Assembly (NCBI RefSeq): GCF_003344535.1 | Contig: NZ_QPKS01000006.1 | Location: forward strand, 150,207-214,206 | DNA: 64,000 bases | Source: Exiguobacterium flavidum | GTDB taxonomy: Bacteria > Bacillota > Bacilli > Exiguobacteriales > Exiguobacteriaceae | Direction: 5' to 3' | Shown here: piece after piece, positions 36,234 through 46,893 of the stretch | How positions within the stretch are numbered: position 1 is the first letter of the stretch | Layout: every line of letters begins with the position of its first letter | Position numbers and translations under genes: made by a program | The notes under the pieces: model-generated | Told to the model about the DNA's origin: nothing | What the model saw: the letters and a program-made list of their open reading frames with translations, nothing else | Databases searched by the model: none

Positions 36234-36665
36234 ATGCAATTCTATCGCGCTATGCAACATGATGCAGCAGACATCGCATCACTCGCGCTGCAGCTTTGGC
36301 CACACGCTTCCTATGATGAGCTGCTCGACGAACTAGACTTCGATGATCCGATGCAGAGCTACATCCTCGCCCGCGTCGACCTCGAAGCGATCGGTTTTTG
36401 TCACGTCGCGCTCCGCTTCGACTATGTCGAGGGGACTTCTTCATCTCCGGTCGCCTACCTCGAAGGAATCTTCGTCGTTCCACAGTGGAGAAATCAAAAG
36501 GTAGCGGCCGGCCTCATCGAGCAAGCAACCCGCTTCGGCCGTGAACAAGGATGTACCGAGCTCGCATCCGATACCGAACTTTCAAACACCGAGAGCCAAG
36601 CTTTCCATGAAGCACTCGGGTTCAAGGAAGCGAATCGCATCGTCTGCTATACGAAACGGATATGA
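36234..36665 (+). CDS. AAC(6')-like aminoglycoside N-acetyltransferase
   Basis: A 143-residue GNAT. It has the segments FDYVEGTSSSPVAYLEGIFV, PQWRNQKVAAGLIEQA (acetyl-CoA loop) and GCTELASDTELSNTESQAFHEALGFKE, the pattern of aminoglycoside 6'-N-acetyltransferases such as the chromosomal enzymes of Salmonella and Acinetobacter. Start at the ATG at 36234, 8 bp after GGAGG. Whether it confers resistance or acts on a native amine cannot be told from sequence. It is monocistronic. Confidence 0.78.
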   Translation: MQFYRAMQHDAADIASLALQLWPHASYDELLDELDFDDPMQSYILARVDLEAIGFCHVALRFDYVEGTSSSPVAYLEGIFVVPQWRNQKVAAGLIEQATRFGREQGCTELASDTELSNTESQAFHEALGFKEANRIVCYTKRI

Positions 36666-36671
36666 ACATGA

Positions 36672-36707
36672 AAAAAGCGTCGCTTCCCATGAGGAAACGA
36701 CGCTTTT
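36672..36707. terminator. Terminator of the acetyltransferase gene and the pdh operon
   Basis: AAAAGCGTCG / CGACGCTTTT with extra CTTCC/GGAAA pairing inside; placed between convergent genes and symmetrical in A/T flanks. Confidence 0.88.
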
Positions 36708-36712
36708 GTAAA

Positions 36713-38125
36713 TTACTTGATGATGTGGATCGGGCTGCCGATCGCAACTTCTGCAGTTTCCATCGCGATTTCACCGAGTGAAGGGTGAGCGTGGATCGTA
36801 AGTGCGATATCTTCAGCAGTCATGCCTGCTTCGATGGCAAGGCCCATCTCAGCGATCATGTCTGAAGCGCCTGTACCAGCGATTTGCGCGCCGATCAGGA
36901 GACCATCTTCCTTACGTGTGATCATTTTCAGGAAGCCGTCCGGCTCGTTGAGTGCAAGAGCACGTCCGTTTGCAGCGTAAGGGAATTTCGACGCGACGTA
37001 GTCGAGTCCTTCCTCTTTCGCTTGTGCTTCCGTGTAACCGACAGTCGCGAGTTCAGGGTCTGTGAAGACGACCGCTGGAATCGCGCTGTAGTCGAGGTAT
37101 GCAGGGTGTCCTGCAGCTGCTTCTGCAGCGATTTTCGCTTCGAACGACGCTTTGTGTGCAAGCGGCGGTCCAGGAACGATATCACCGATTGCGTAGACGT
37201 TCTCGTTCGACGTCTTGCACTGATCGTCGATTTCGATGAGTCCACGGTCGCTGACTTTGACGTCGCCCATCTCAAGGCCGAGGTCACCAGTGTTCGGACG
37301 GCGGCCGACAGTGACGAGGACGTAGTCCGCGTCGACTGATTGCTCTTCGCCATTCACTTCGAATGTGACTTTCACGCCAGTTTCCGTCTCTTCGACACCT
37401 TTAGCAAGTGCTTCGGTATGGATCGTGACGTTGCCTTTTTGCTTGATTTTCTTTTTGACGACTTGCGTCATCGCTGGCTCGAAACCAGACAGGATGTCTT
37501 TCATACCTTCAAGGATGACGACTTCCGTGTCGAAGTTCGCGTACGCCGTACCAAGTTCCATACCGATATATCCTCCGCCGATGACGACGAGTTTTTTCGG
37601 GATTTCAGGAAGGTTGAGCGCGCCTGTAGACGAAAGGACACGTTTCGACCATTTGAAAGCTGGAAGTTCGATCGGAGTCGAACCTGTCGCGATGATACAT
37701 TTCTTGAATTTGTATGGTGTAGACGTTTCGCCGCTGATGACGCGTACTGTGTCTTCCGATTGGAAGAAAGCTTCACCGCGAACAGTCTCGACTTTATTTC
37801 CTTTGAGGAGACCTTCGACTCCGCCAGTCAACTTGTTGACGACGGATTGCTTCCAAGCTTGGACTTTAGAGAAGTCGACTGAGACGTTCTCAGAAGTGAT
37901 TCCCATCGAGTCTGAACCTTTAGCGTGCTGGAAGTTGTGTCCAGCCGTGATGAGCGCTTTCGACGGAATACATCCGACGTTCAGGCAGACCCCACCGAAG
38001 TTCTCGCGTTCTACGATCGTTACTTTCATGCCGAGCTGTGCGCCGCGGATTGCTGCGACGTAACCACCAGGACCTGCTCCGATTACGAGCAAATCTGTTT
38101 CTGTTGCGAATTCACCTACTACCAT
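36713..38125 (-). CDS. pdhD: Dihydrolipoamide dehydrogenase (E3)
   Basis: FAD disulfide oxidoreductase that re-oxidises the lipoyl arms of the 2-oxoacid dehydrogenase complexes. The 470-residue protein has the FAD Rossmann motif [19 protein letters not shown] (about 14-32), the redox pair [13 protein letters not shown] (about 44-56), the NAD motif [12 protein letters not shown] and the C-terminal HAHPSLGE with the catalytic His-Glu. It begins just after pdhC and ends the pdhA-B-C-D operon. Confidence 0.97.
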   Translation of the reverse strand: MVVGEFATETDLLVIGAGPGGYVAAIRGAQLGMKVTIVERENFGGVCLNVGCIPSKALITAGHNFQHAKGSDSMGITSENVSVDFSKVQAWKQSVVNKLTGGVEGLLKGNKVETVRGEAFFQSEDTVRVISGETSTPYKFKKCIIATGSTPIELPAFKWSKRVLSSTGALNLPEIPKKLVVIGGGYIGMELGTAYANFDTEVVILEGMKDILSGFEPAMTQVVKKKIKQKGNVTIHTEALAKGVEETETGVKVTFEVNGEEQSVDADYVLVTVGRRPNTGDLGLEMGDVKVSDRGLIEIDDQCKTSNENVYAIGDIVPGPPLAHKASFEAKIAAEAAAGHPAYLDYSAIPAVVFTDPELATVGYTEAQAKEEGLDYVASKFPYAANGRALALNEPDGFLKMITRKEDGLLIGAQIAGTGASDMIAEMGLAIEAGMTAEDIALTIHAHPSLGEIAMETAEVAIGSPIHIIK

Positions 38126-38128
38126 TTC

Positions 38129-39415
38129 TTATCCCTCCATAATGAGAAGTTGTGGGTCGTTCAACAAGCGCTTAACGAGGTTGAGCGCGTTTTGAGCTGT
38201 TGCGCCGTCGATGAGACGGTGGTCGAAGCTGAATGAGAGCGCGAGGACTGGTGCGACGACGATTTCGCCGTTTTTGACGACAGCCTTCTCAGCGATACGG
38301 CCGATACCGAGGATCGCGACTTCCGGATGGTTGATGACCGGTGTGAACCACTGGCCGCCAGCTGAACCGATGTTCGTGATCGTGATCGATCCGCCTTTCA
38401 TCTCGTCTCCAGACAACTTGCCTTCACGCGCTTTGCCCGCGAGGTCGTTGATGTTGTCAGCGAGAGCGAAGATCGACTTGCGGTCAGCATCCTTGACGAC
38501 TGGGACGACGAGTCCGTTGTCCGTGTCAGCAGCGATACCGATGTTGAAGTAGTTTTTGTAGACGATTTCTTCGTTGACATCGTCGATCGACGCATTGATT
38601 GCAGGGTACTTCTTAGCCGCAGCAGTCAAAGCCTTGACTACGAACGGAAGGTATGTCAGCTTCGTACCTTGTGCAGCAGCGACTTCCTTGAAGTTCTTGC
38701 GGAGTGCGACGAGATTCGTGACATCCACTTCGTCCATGAGTGTTACGTGTGGAGCAGTATGTTTCGAGTTGACCATCGCTTTTGAGATCGCTTTGCGGAT
38801 CCCTTTGATCTTCTCGCGAGTCTCCAGCTCAGGTTGTGCAGCGACGTAAGGTTTGACTTCCGTCTTAGCAGCAGATGCAGCAGGAGCTTTCGCTTCTTCA
38901 GCAGCAGGAGCAGCAGATGTTTGACCACCGTTTGCGAATGCATCGATGTCTTCACGGACGATGCGGCCGTTGTCGCCAGAGCCCTGTACCTCGCGGATGT
39001 CGATGCCTTTTTCACGTGCATACTTACGTACTGAAGGCATTGCGATGACGCGCTCTGATTTATGGAGTTGAACACCTTGTGGACGGTCTTCGACTTTCTT
39101 CTCTTCAGGAGCCGCTTCTGCTTTTGCTTCTTCTTTTGGTGCTTCTTCAGTCGGTGCAGAAGCAGAACCTTCGCCCTCGACTTCGAATGTGATGAGGACG
39201 TCACCAACGACAGCTACTACGCCTTCGCCGACTTTGACTTCCTTGACAGTACCGTCGACTGGCGACGGGATTTCGACGACCGCTTTGTCGTTTTGTACTT
39301 CAAGCAATACGTCGTCCTCTTTTACTGTGTCTCCTGCTTTGACGAACCATTTTACGATTTCGCCTTCGTGAATGCCTTCACCGATGTCCGGCAGTGTGAA
39401 TTCAAATACTCCCAT
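38129..39415 (-). CDS. pdhC: Pyruvate dehydrogenase E2, dihydrolipoamide acetyltransferase
   Basis: The 428-residue E2 has one lipoyl domain (about 1-78, lipoyl-lysine in [11 protein letters not shown]), an Ala/Pro/Glu linker, the peripheral-subunit binding domain (about 125-165, [15 protein letters not shown]), a second linker, and the catalytic domain with [10 protein letters not shown] near the C-terminus, whose His and Asp catalyse acetyl transfer. Linkers are rich in AAP and EEAK repeats, giving local low complexity. Confidence 0.97.
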   Translation of the reverse strand: MGVFEFTLPDIGEGIHEGEIVKWFVKAGDTVKEDDVLLEVQNDKAVVEIPSPVDGTVKEVKVGEGVVAVVGDVLITFEVEGEGSASAPTEEAPKEEAKAEAAPEEKKVEDRPQGVQLHKSERVIAMPSVRKYAREKGIDIREVQGSGDNGRIVREDIDAFANGGQTSAAPAAEEAKAPAASAAKTEVKPYVAAQPELETREKIKGIRKAISKAMVNSKHTAPHVTLMDEVDVTNLVALRKNFKEVAAAQGTKLTYLPFVVKALTAAAKKYPAINASIDDVNEEIVYKNYFNIGIAADTDNGLVVPVVKDADRKSIFALADNINDLAGKAREGKLSGDEMKGGSITITNIGSAGGQWFTPVINHPEVAILGIGRIAEKAVVKNGEIVVAPVLALSFSFDHRLIDGATAQNALNLVKRLLNDPQLLIMEG

Positions 39416-39476
39416 TTGAATATGCCTCCTTTTATTTCACTCTTCGCTGGGTGCTGCTATCTTTAAAACGGAACAA

Positions 39477-39497
39477 GGAGAGAATTTCGCCCTCTCC
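39477..39497 (-). other. Intercistronic hairpin between pdhB and pdhC
   Basis: GGAGAG / CTCTCC with a nine-base loop in the pdhB-pdhC gap. It lacks a T-run, so it is more likely an RNA-processing or stability element than a terminator. Weak evidence. Confidence 0.35.
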
Positions 39498-39513
39498 CGT
39501 ACCGAATCACTTT

Positions 39514-40491
39514 TTAGAAGTTGTAGACTTGTTTCACTTTCTCGACGATATCCTTGTGGTCAGGGAGCCATGCATCTTCACCTTGTGCGAACGGGAAGAT
39601 CGTGTCTGGCGCTGCCACACGAAGGATTGGTGCTTCGAGGTCGAGGATCGCACGTTCTTGGATTTCAGTCGCTACCATAGCTGCGATACCAGCCTGCTTC
39701 TGAGCTTCCTGAACGACGACGACGCGGTTCGTCTTCTTGACCGACTCGACGATCGTGTCGATGTCGATCGGGCTGATCGTCATCAAGTCGATGATTTCGA
39801 CGCTGATGTTCTCTTTTTCAAGTTCTTCAGCAGCCTTGAGTGAAGCGTGGACCATCGCGCCGTAAGTGACGATCGTGACGTCCGTTCCTTCACGTTTGAT
39901 GTCAGCTTTACCGAGTTCGATCGTGTAGTCGCCTTCAGGAACTTCACCGCGGAACGAACGGTAGAGCTTCATGTGCTCGAGGAATACGACCGGGTCGTTG
40001 TCGCGGATCGAAGCGATCAAGAGACCTTTCGCATCGTACGGTGTCGAAGGGATGACGACTTTCAGTCCTGGCGACTGAGCCATCAATCCTTCGAGGTTGT
40101 CCGCGTGAAGCTCAGGTGTCTTAACGCCGCCGCCGAATGGTGAACGGATCGTTACTGGTGAAGAGTACACGCCGCCAGAACGGTAACGCATACGTGCGAG
40201 CTGTGCCGCGACCGAATCGAATACTTCGAAAACGAAACCGAAGAACTGGATTTCCATGATCGGGCGGAAGCCTGTCAATGTAAGACCGACAGCGAGACCG
40301 CCGATTCCTGATTCTGCGAGAGGCGTATCGAATACGCGATCTTCGCCGAACTCGTCTTGAAGACCTTCCGTCGCACGGAATACCCCACCGTTTTTACCGA
40401 CGTCTTCTCCGAACAAGAGAACTTGTTCGTCGCGTTTCATCTCGACGCGCATCGCGTCAGTGATCGCTTGGATCATCGTCATTTGTGCCAT
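39514..40491 (-). CDS. pdhB: Pyruvate dehydrogenase E1 beta
   Basis: Beta subunit of the thiamine-diphosphate E1, 325 residues. Motifs: [49 protein letters not shown] and the C-terminal [20 protein letters not shown]. It starts 3 bp after the pdhA stop. A 98-bp gap with a small hairpin (39477-39497) separates it from pdhC. Confidence 0.96.
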   Translation of the reverse strand: MAQMTMIQAITDAMRVEMKRDEQVLLFGEDVGKNGGVFRATEGLQDEFGEDRVFDTPLAESGIGGLAVGLTLTGFRPIMEIQFFGFVFEVFDSVAAQLARMRYRSGGVYSSPVTIRSPFGGGVKTPELHADNLEGLMAQSPGLKVVIPSTPYDAKGLLIASIRDNDPVVFLEHMKLYRSFRGEVPEGDYTIELGKADIKREGTDVTIVTYGAMVHASLKAAEELEKENISVEIIDLMTISPIDIDTIVESVKKTNRVVVVQEAQKQAGIAAMVATEIQERAILDLEAPILRVAAPDTIFPFAQGEDAWLPDHKDIVEKVKQVYNF

Positions 40492-40494
40492 GGG

Positions 40495-41586
<1,092 letters not shown>

Positions 41587-41592
41587 TCATCC

Positions 41593-41612
41593 TTTCACTG
41601 CTCACAGCGAAA
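41593..41612 (-). promoter_or_regulatory. Hairpin at the pdhA ribosome site
   Basis: On the minus strand TTTCGCTG pairs with CAGTGAAA (one G-U) around TGAG. The 3' arm runs into the GAAAGGATGAGG stretch before the pdhA start and could affect ribosome access. Confidence 0.35.
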
Positions 41613-41766
41613 TATTCCTCTGACTGACTCGAACACATGAAAACAGTGTCCAAAAATGAAAGTCCTAATGACTAATCCTTGAACATGCAGTCTGTGTACC
41701 TATTCAGTTGAGTAAACTGTATTAACATGACCAGTCGACGCAATGTGTCCTGTTCATTACGTTACA

Positions 41767-41796
41767 AGTATAAAACTCTCTATCCTATAAAATCAA
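41767..41796 (-). promoter_or_regulatory. Promoter of the pdh operon
   Basis: Minus-strand TTGATT (41796-41791), 18-bp spacer, TATACT (41772-41767). Confidence 0.6.
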
Positions 41797-41828
41797 AGGA
41801 AAAGTTTTATTTTTTTAAACTCGACCCC

Positions 41829-41846
41829 TTGTGAATACACTCACAA
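41829..41846. promoter_or_regulatory. Fnr/Rex-type palindrome upstream of pdhA
   Basis: TTGTGAATACACTCACAA is a perfect TGTGA-N6-TCACA with matching flanks, and also agrees with the Rex operator TTGTGAA-N4-TTCACAA at 13 of 14 fixed positions. Its centre is about 45 bp upstream of the pdhA -35. Confidence 0.6.
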
Positions 41847-41919
41847 TCAAACGGTTCCATATCTTCTGTATCACCTGCTCTCCTCAAACTGTGTCAGTAG
41901 CAACCCTCCCAAGAAATTA

Positions 41920-41928
41920 TGCTATAAT
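41920..41928 (+). promoter_or_regulatory. Extended -10 promoter of def
   Basis: TGCTATAAT at 41920-41928, a perfect -10 with TG extension, 27 bp before the def ATG. Confidence 0.65.
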
Positions 41929-41954
41929 TTTCTTAGTAGAAAGGGGTGTTATTC

Positions 41955-42497
41955 ATGATCACCATGAATGAGATCATTCGGGAGGATATCGCATCGCTCC
42001 ACGAACGTTCGGTAGATGTGTCCTTCCCGCTCTCGGAAGAAGACAAAGAGACAATGTACAAACTTCAAGAGTTTTTGCGCAACAGCCAAGACCCGGAAAC
42101 CGCAGAAAAATATGACCTTCGCAGCGGCATCGGCATCGCTGCTCCTCAAATCGGCATCAACAAGCGGATGTTTGCTATCCGGCTTCCTGATGAGAACGAT
42201 GAGATATTCGAGTTCGGAATCTACAACCCGAAGATCATCAGCCACTCGGTCGAACAGACCTACCTGACCGGAGGCGAAGGCTGCCTATCCGTCGACCGCG
42301 TCGTCGAAGGGCATGTGCCGCGCTATATGCGTATTACCCTAACTGGCATCGATCATAACGGAAATCCCGTAAAATTCCGCCTCAAGGGCATGAAGGCGAT
42401 CGTCTGTCAGCACGAGTATGATCACCTTGACGGCATCATGTTCTATGACCGGATCGACAAGGATGACCCGTTCAAGGAATATGGGCCGGCCATTTGA
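41955..42497 (+). CDS. def: Peptide deformylase
   Basis: Metal hydrolase removing formyl from nascent proteins. The 180-residue type 2 enzyme has all three motifs: GIGIAAPQIG, EGCLSV and QHEYDHLDG (metal ligands C, H, H and catalytic E). It resembles B. subtilis YkrB and occupies the same place between ykrA/rnjA and pdhA. ATG at 41955 after AAAGGGGTG. Confidence 0.95.
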   Translation: MITMNEIIREDIASLHERSVDVSFPLSEEDKETMYKLQEFLRNSQDPETAEKYDLRSGIGIAAPQIGINKRMFAIRLPDENDEIFEFGIYNPKIISHSVEQTYLTGGEGCLSVDRVVEGHVPRYMRITLTGIDHNGNPVKFRLKGMKAIVCQHEYDHLDGIMFYDRIDKDDPFKEYGPAI

Positions 42498-42517
42498 TGT
42501 TTTACTGCAAGAACCGC

Positions 42518-42567
42518 AAGAGCCGCATCGCCAGAGGAATCAATCCTTTGGTGACGCGGCTCTTTCC
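42518..42567. terminator. Terminator between def and the EAL-HDOD gene
   Basis: AAGAGCCGC / GCGGCTCTT stem (42518-42526 and 42556-42564) with a 29-base loop that itself can pair (AGAGGA/TCCTTT). Lies between convergent genes. Confidence 0.75.
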
Positions 42568-42592
42568 TTACTCCGTCCCTTTTCGGCCGACC

Positions 42593-43840
42593 TCATGCAG
42601 GCTCGAATTCATCGATGCGCCGATGTACCTCGACCCAGCTGAGCGAAGCGCGCAGAATATACTCGATAATCGCCATATCGATGTCGAACTCCTTTGCATA
42701 GGACGTCAAATCATCCCACTTCCCGCGTTCGGCAGCAATCGCGAAATCGAGCATCGCCCGAAGCGAGTTGCCTTGGCCGGTCAGCGCTTGGTGAATGCTC
42801 TCGTTCAGGGGAAGCTCACGTAAGATATCTTCCATCGGCATGTCGAGCAAGACATCGAGCTGTGACAGGATCCCGATCAGGAAACTGCTCGATTCATCGA
42901 ATCTGCCCGTCTCGATTGCGAGCAGTTCACAGCATTTCGCCCTAAACAACGCCGATTGGGTGATTTCTTCCGACCACATCAGGTGGCTTGCTTCTCTCAT
43001 TTCCCGAAGCATCAGGATATGGATCCACCGCTTCACTTCCTTGTATCCGAGCAGAATAAGCGCGTGCTTGATTGAGGATACCTCGTTCCTGACACCGACT
43101 CCTGGAGAATTTATCAGGCGCAGCAGTTGATAGCTCAGCTGTACCTGTTGCTCGATCGCAGCCGTGATGGCTTCGAGCGATGCCTCATCCTGTAGCAACC
43201 GCACGACGCGCAGGATGGATGACATCCGGACAGGCAGTGCCTTCCCGGTCAAAAGGAGCGGTTTCGCATAATAGTACCCTTGATAGAAATGATAGCCTCT
43301 CCGGTCGCAAAGAGCATGCACTTCATGCGTCTCTACCTTTTCAGCAAGCATGCGAATATGCGGATAGTTGCTCGAGACGACCTTGAGCAAAACTTGCTGG
43401 TGTACATCGTCCATCGCTGTCACATCGACCTTGATGAAATCGATCAAGTCAAACAGCTCACTGCCGAAATTGCGGATGAGGTCAAATTCGAAATCGTCGA
43501 GCGCAAGCATGAACCCTCGTTTCTTCCACAGTTCGAGCAAACTGAGGATGTGCGAATCGATCTCAATCGTCTCCAGTATCTCAATGACGAACTGACCCGG
43601 GTCGAGCTGATTGATCAAGTCACTTCTAAGCAGCCCTTCCGTGAAGTTGACGAACGTCTTTTTTTGGTTCGACACACGTTCAAGCCCGATATGGACGAGT
43701 GCATTCGTCAATACATCGATCGTTGCGAGGTCCCAGTCGACCTCGTTCATGGATGGATTCAAACGACGATAGAGCAATTCATATGCAACTACCTCTCCTG
43801 CCGCGTTCAATATCGGTTGACGCGCGATTCCTACCTCCAT
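42593..43840 (-). CDS. EAL-HDOD protein with degenerate EAL (YuxH-like)
   Basis: A 415-residue protein: EAL domain (about 1-200) and HDOD domain (about 210-400, LSYQLLRLINSPGVGVRNEVSSIKHALILLGYKEVKRWI). EAL motifs ExLxR (YELLYR), VNFTE, EILE, KVD, AEKVE and YQGYYYAKP are kept, but loop 6, normally DDFGTG, reads LDDFEFD, so phosphodiesterase activity is doubtful. B. subtilis YuxH has this layout. A role in c-di-GMP sensing or protein scaffolding is inferred. Confidence 0.85.
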   Translation of the reverse strand: MEVGIARQPILNAAGEVVAYELLYRRLNPSMNEVDWDLATIDVLTNALVHIGLERVSNQKKTFVNFTEGLLRSDLINQLDPGQFVIEILETIEIDSHILSLLELWKKRGFMLALDDFEFDLIRNFGSELFDLIDFIKVDVTAMDDVHQQVLLKVVSSNYPHIRMLAEKVETHEVHALCDRRGYHFYQGYYYAKPLLLTGKALPVRMSSILRVVRLLQDEASLEAITAAIEQQVQLSYQLLRLINSPGVGVRNEVSSIKHALILLGYKEVKRWIHILMLREMREASHLMWSEEITQSALFRAKCCELLAIETGRFDESSSFLIGILSQLDVLLDMPMEDILRELPLNESIHQALTGQGNSLRAMLDFAIAAERGKWDDLTSYAKEFDIDMAIIEYILRASLSWVEVHRRIDEFEPA

Positions 43841-43924
43841 CAGGCTTCCCTACTTTCCATTTCCTGTTTTCACGTTTCTTTAGATTCATTATAGGAATAT
43901 ATATCCATTTTTTCAATAGTCATC

Positions 43925-43953
43925 AAAAAAAGCCTAGCAAGTTCGCTAGGCTT
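43925..43953 (-). terminator. Terminator of rpoY-rnjA
   Basis: Minus-strand AAGCCTAGC / GCTAGGCTT with six-base loop and a run of T; just past the rnjA stop. Confidence 0.9.
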
Positions 43954-43958
43954 CAACC

Positions 43959-45626
43959 TTATACCTCCATGATGATCGGCATGACCATCGGATGGCGTTG
44001 TGTTTTTTCAGCAAGATACGGTGTGAGCGTATCGTTGACGATCTGCTTGATGTCCGTCCATTTCGTGTTGCGGTTCGAAAGAGCTTGATCGAGCGAGCGT
44101 TTCAACATACGTTCGGCATCTTTGATCAAATTGCCCGATTCACGCATGTAGACGAAACCGCGCGAGATGATGTCCGGTCCAGCGACAAGACGGTTCGTCT
44201 TCGAGTCGAGTGTTACCACGACGACGACGAGGCCTTCCTCTGACAGGATACGGCGATCGCGCAGAACGATGTTCCCGATATCTCCGATTCCCTTACCATC
44301 GACGTAGACGGCATTCGCTTGGATCTTGCCTGTGATGGCAGCGGCGTTCGCGTCGAGCGCGAGCACTTCGCCGTTATCCATGACGAAACAGTTATCCGGT
44401 TCGACACCCGCTTCGATCGCGAGCGACATGTGTTTCTTGAGCATCCGGTACTCTCCGTGAATCGGCATGAAATACTTCGGCTTGAGCAGGCGAAGCATGA
44501 GCAATTGCTCTTGCTGACTGCCGTGTCCAGAAGTATGGATGTCGTTCAACTTGCCGTACATGACGTCCGCACCGGCCTTGTAGAGCTGGTTGATCGTCTT
44601 GCCGACAGGGACGACATTCCCAGGAATTGGAGAAGACGAGAAGATGACGAGGTCGTTCGGGATGATCGAGATTTGACGGTGCGTACCGTTCGCGATCCGG
44701 CTGAGGGCAGCCATCGGCTCACCTTGCGAACCGGTACAAAGAATCGTCAATTCATTCGCCTTGTAGCGTTTCATTTCGTTCGGCTCGATGATCGTCCCCT
44801 TCGGTGCGTTGATGAATCCGAGGTCCTGACCGATCATCATGACCTTGTCCATGCTGCGTCCGAACACGACGATCTTACGCCCTGTCTCGACAGAGGCATC
44901 GACCACTTGTTGCAGACGATAGATGTTCGAGGCGAACGTTGCGAAGATGACTCGGCCGTCCGCTTTGCGGAACGTATCAGAAATCGTCTCCCCAACGACG
45001 CGCTCACTCATCGTGAACCCTTCGATCTCAGCGTTCGTCGAGTCGGACAGAAGGCAGAGTACGCCCTCTTTTCCAAGTTCCGCCATCTTGGCCAGGTCTG
45101 CCGGTTCACCGACAGGAGTGAAGTCGAACTTGAAATCTCCTGTATGAACGATGTTGCCTTGCGGCGTCTTGACTACGACACCGAGTGAGTTCGGGATCGA
45201 GTGTGTCGTGCGGAAGAATGAGATGCTCGTCTTGCGGAACTTGATGAGGGAGTCCTCATCGATCTCGTGAAGCTCTGCTTGGCGCAACAAGCCGTGCTCC
45301 TCGAGTTTCACCTTGATCAGGCCAAGTGCGATTTTCCCCGCATAGATCGGCAGGTTGACCTGTTTCAGGAGAAATGGCAAACCGCCGATGTGATCTTCGT
45401 GTCCGTGCGTGATGAAGACCCCTTTTACTTTGTCGCGGTTCTTGATTAGATACGTGTAATCCGGAATGACGTAGTCGATTCCAAGGAGCTCATCTTCCGG
45501 GAACATGACGCCCGCGTCGATGACGATGATTTCATCCTGGAATTGAACGACGTACGTGTTTTTCCCGATTTCGCCGAGTCCGCCTAAAGCGAAGACGGCT
45601 GCCTGGTGGTTCTTGACGAACTTCAT
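43959..45626 (-). CDS. rnjA: Ribonuclease J1
   Basis: 5'-3' exoribonuclease and endonuclease of the metallo-beta-lactamase/beta-CASP family, central to mRNA decay and 16S rRNA maturation. The 555 residues carry [11 protein letters not shown], the metal-binding [10 protein letters not shown] (about 73-82), [11 protein letters not shown] and the beta-[14 protein letters not shown]. Position downstream of rpoY marks it as J1 rather than J2. It overlaps the rpoY stop by 4 bp. Confidence 0.97.
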   Translation of the reverse strand: MKFVKNHQAAVFALGGLGEIGKNTYVVQFQDEIIVIDAGVMFPEDELLGIDYVIPDYTYLIKNRDKVKGVFITHGHEDHIGGLPFLLKQVNLPIYAGKIALGLIKVKLEEHGLLRQAELHEIDEDSLIKFRKTSISFFRTTHSIPNSLGVVVKTPQGNIVHTGDFKFDFTPVGEPADLAKMAELGKEGVLCLLSDSTNAEIEGFTMSERVVGETISDTFRKADGRVIFATFASNIYRLQQVVDASVETGRKIVVFGRSMDKVMMIGQDLGFINAPKGTIIEPNEMKRYKANELTILCTGSQGEPMAALSRIANGTHRQISIIPNDLVIFSSSPIPGNVVPVGKTINQLYKAGADVMYGKLNDIHTSGHGSQQEQLLMLRLLKPKYFMPIHGEYRMLKKHMSLAIEAGVEPDNCFVMDNGEVLALDANAAAITGKIQANAVYVDGKGIGDIGNIVLRDRRILSEEGLVVVVVTLDSKTNRLVAGPDIISRGFVYMRESGNLIKDAERMLKRSLDQALSNRNTKWTDIKQIVNDTLTPYLAEKTQRHPMVMPIIMEV

Positions 45627-45841
45627 TCGAACGTCGCCACGGCATAGTCAGGATTTTTTTGTTCATACGTCAGGAAATCGCCGCTCACTTCACGGATGAA
45701 CTCGACATTGATTTCCTTTTGAAGATGGTCGATCGCCGTGCGCACGTCGCGAACGTCCTCCCCTTCGATATACATGACTTCCGTCCGCTCCCGAACCGGG
45801 GCTTCCGATCGTCTCGGCTGGTAAAATACTTTAAAAATCAT
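45623..45841 (-). CDS. rpoY: RNA polymerase epsilon subunit
   Basis: A 72-residue protein, the small RNA polymerase subunit of Firmicutes (YkzG), with IFKVFYQP at the start and [10 protein letters not shown] at the end. It may protect polymerase or aid stress tolerance. It is cotranscribed with rnjA with a 4-bp overlap, as in all Bacillales I know. Confidence 0.95.
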   Translation of the reverse strand: MIFKVFYQPRRSEAPVRERTEVMYIEGEDVRDVRTAIDHLQKEINVEFIREVSGDFLTYEQKNPDYAVATFE

Positions 45842-45886
45842 TCTTCAGCAACTCCTTATCAGTCCATTGTTTTTCGTCCTTAGGTT

Positions 45887-45916
45887 ATTATACACGAAAA
45901 GCGCATTTGTTTTCAC
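45887..45916 (-). promoter_or_regulatory. Promoter of rpoY-rnjA
   Basis: Minus-strand GTGAAA (45916-45911), 18-bp spacer, TATAAT (45892-45887). Confidence 0.65.
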
Positions 45917-45957
45917 CATTTCAAATCCCCGCTTCTGCTCACCGCTTCACGTTGTGC

Positions 45958-45989
45958 TATACTAGGTCGCGTAAGGGGGAAGATCCCCC
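45958..45989 (+). promoter_or_regulatory. Promoter and 5'-terminal hairpin of the Cof phosphatase gene
   Basis: An extended -10 TGCTATACT (45955-45963) should start transcription near 45970, and the first bases of the RNA form GGGGGA AGA TCCCCC (45975-45989), a very stable hairpin at the 5' end. Confidence 0.5.
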
Positions 45990-46017
45990 ACTATACAATG
46001 ATAGAGAAGGTGAACCC

Positions 46018-46794
46018 ATGGCAAAGCAGAAAGTCGTCTTTTTCGACATCGATGGAACATTGCTACATGACGGTGACTTCATTCCGGAATCTACGAAGAA
46101 AGCAGTCAAACAACTTCAGGAGAACGGGGTTTACGTCGCAATTGCGACGGGACGCGGACCAGCGATGCTCGCTGGCGTACGGGAGACACTTGGAATCGAT
46201 ACGGTCATCGGCTACAACGGTCAGATCGTCATTCATCAGAACGAGGTCATCTACAAACGTCCTCAACCGACGATGGAACTCGAGCATCTCACGGAACGGG
46301 CGAGTCGCAACGGTCACACCCTCGTCTTCCTCGGCGAGAAGGCGGGCTACACGACGAAGGCAGCGGATGAGAACGTCGCCGCTTCTCTAGGCGAGCTCGA
46401 TATTCCTTTACCCGTATACGCACCAGACCATTACAAGACTGAAGATATTTTCCAGACACTCGTCTACTGCAAGCCGGAGGACGAGGCTGAATATACGAAC
46501 AACTATGCCGCATTCGATTTCATCCGCTGGCATCCGCATGCGATGGATGCGATCAATGCCGGCTCCTCGAAGGCAGAGGGAATCAAACATTTCCTCAAGC
46601 TGACGGACATCAAGGTCGAGAATACATTCGCGTTCGGTGACGCGCTCAATGATCTCGAGATGCTGAAATTCGTCGGGACAGGAATCGCGATGGGCAACGG
46701 TCTCGAGGAGACGAAAGCCGCTGCCGACTACGTCACGAAACATATCCTCGAGGACGGCATCGCACACGGATTGAAGAAATTCAACCTGATCTGA
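46018..46794 (+). CDS. ykrA: Cof-type HAD phosphatase (YkrA-like)
   Basis: A 258-residue HAD hydrolase of subfamily IIB: motif I FFDIDGTLL (8-16), motif II AIATGRGP, motif III lysine in SSKAEGIKHFL and motif IV FGDALNDLEML. Cof-like enzymes dephosphorylate sugar phosphates, nucleotides or cofactors; substrate unknown. ATG at 46018 after GAGAAGGTG. The rnjA-ykrA divergence is the B. subtilis order. Confidence 0.88.
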   Translation: MAKQKVVFFDIDGTLLHDGDFIPESTKKAVKQLQENGVYVAIATGRGPAMLAGVRETLGIDTVIGYNGQIVIHQNEVIYKRPQPTMELEHLTERASRNGHTLVFLGEKAGYTTKAADENVAASLGELDIPLPVYAPDHYKTEDIFQTLVYCKPEDEAEYTNNYAAFDFIRWHPHAMDAINAGSSKAEGIKHFLKLTDIKVENTFAFGDALNDLEMLKFVGTGIAMGNGLEETKAAADYVTKHILEDGIAHGLKKFNLI

Positions 46795-46828
46795 GAAGAA
46801 TGATTCATGAAACTTCATTTAGACACGG

Positions 46829-46877
46829 AAGAGGGTCACATCCACGGGTTTTAAACCGGAGCATGTGACCCTCTTTC
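46829..46877. terminator. Terminator after ykrA
   Basis: Perfect AAGAGGGTCACAT / ATGTGACCCTCTT stem with an inner GGGTTTTAAACC palindrome; serves the convergent ykrA and GNAT genes. Confidence 0.88.
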
Positions 46878-46893
46878 GCTAATGCCCAAACGA

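Noticed and set aside
44319..45188. Plus-strand reading frame of 289 codons
   Set aside because: Antisense to rnjA and without protein-like features.
45975..45989. GGGGGA/TCCCCC hairpin as a terminator
   Set aside because: No T-run follows, and it lies between promoter and start codon of an apparently expressed gene.
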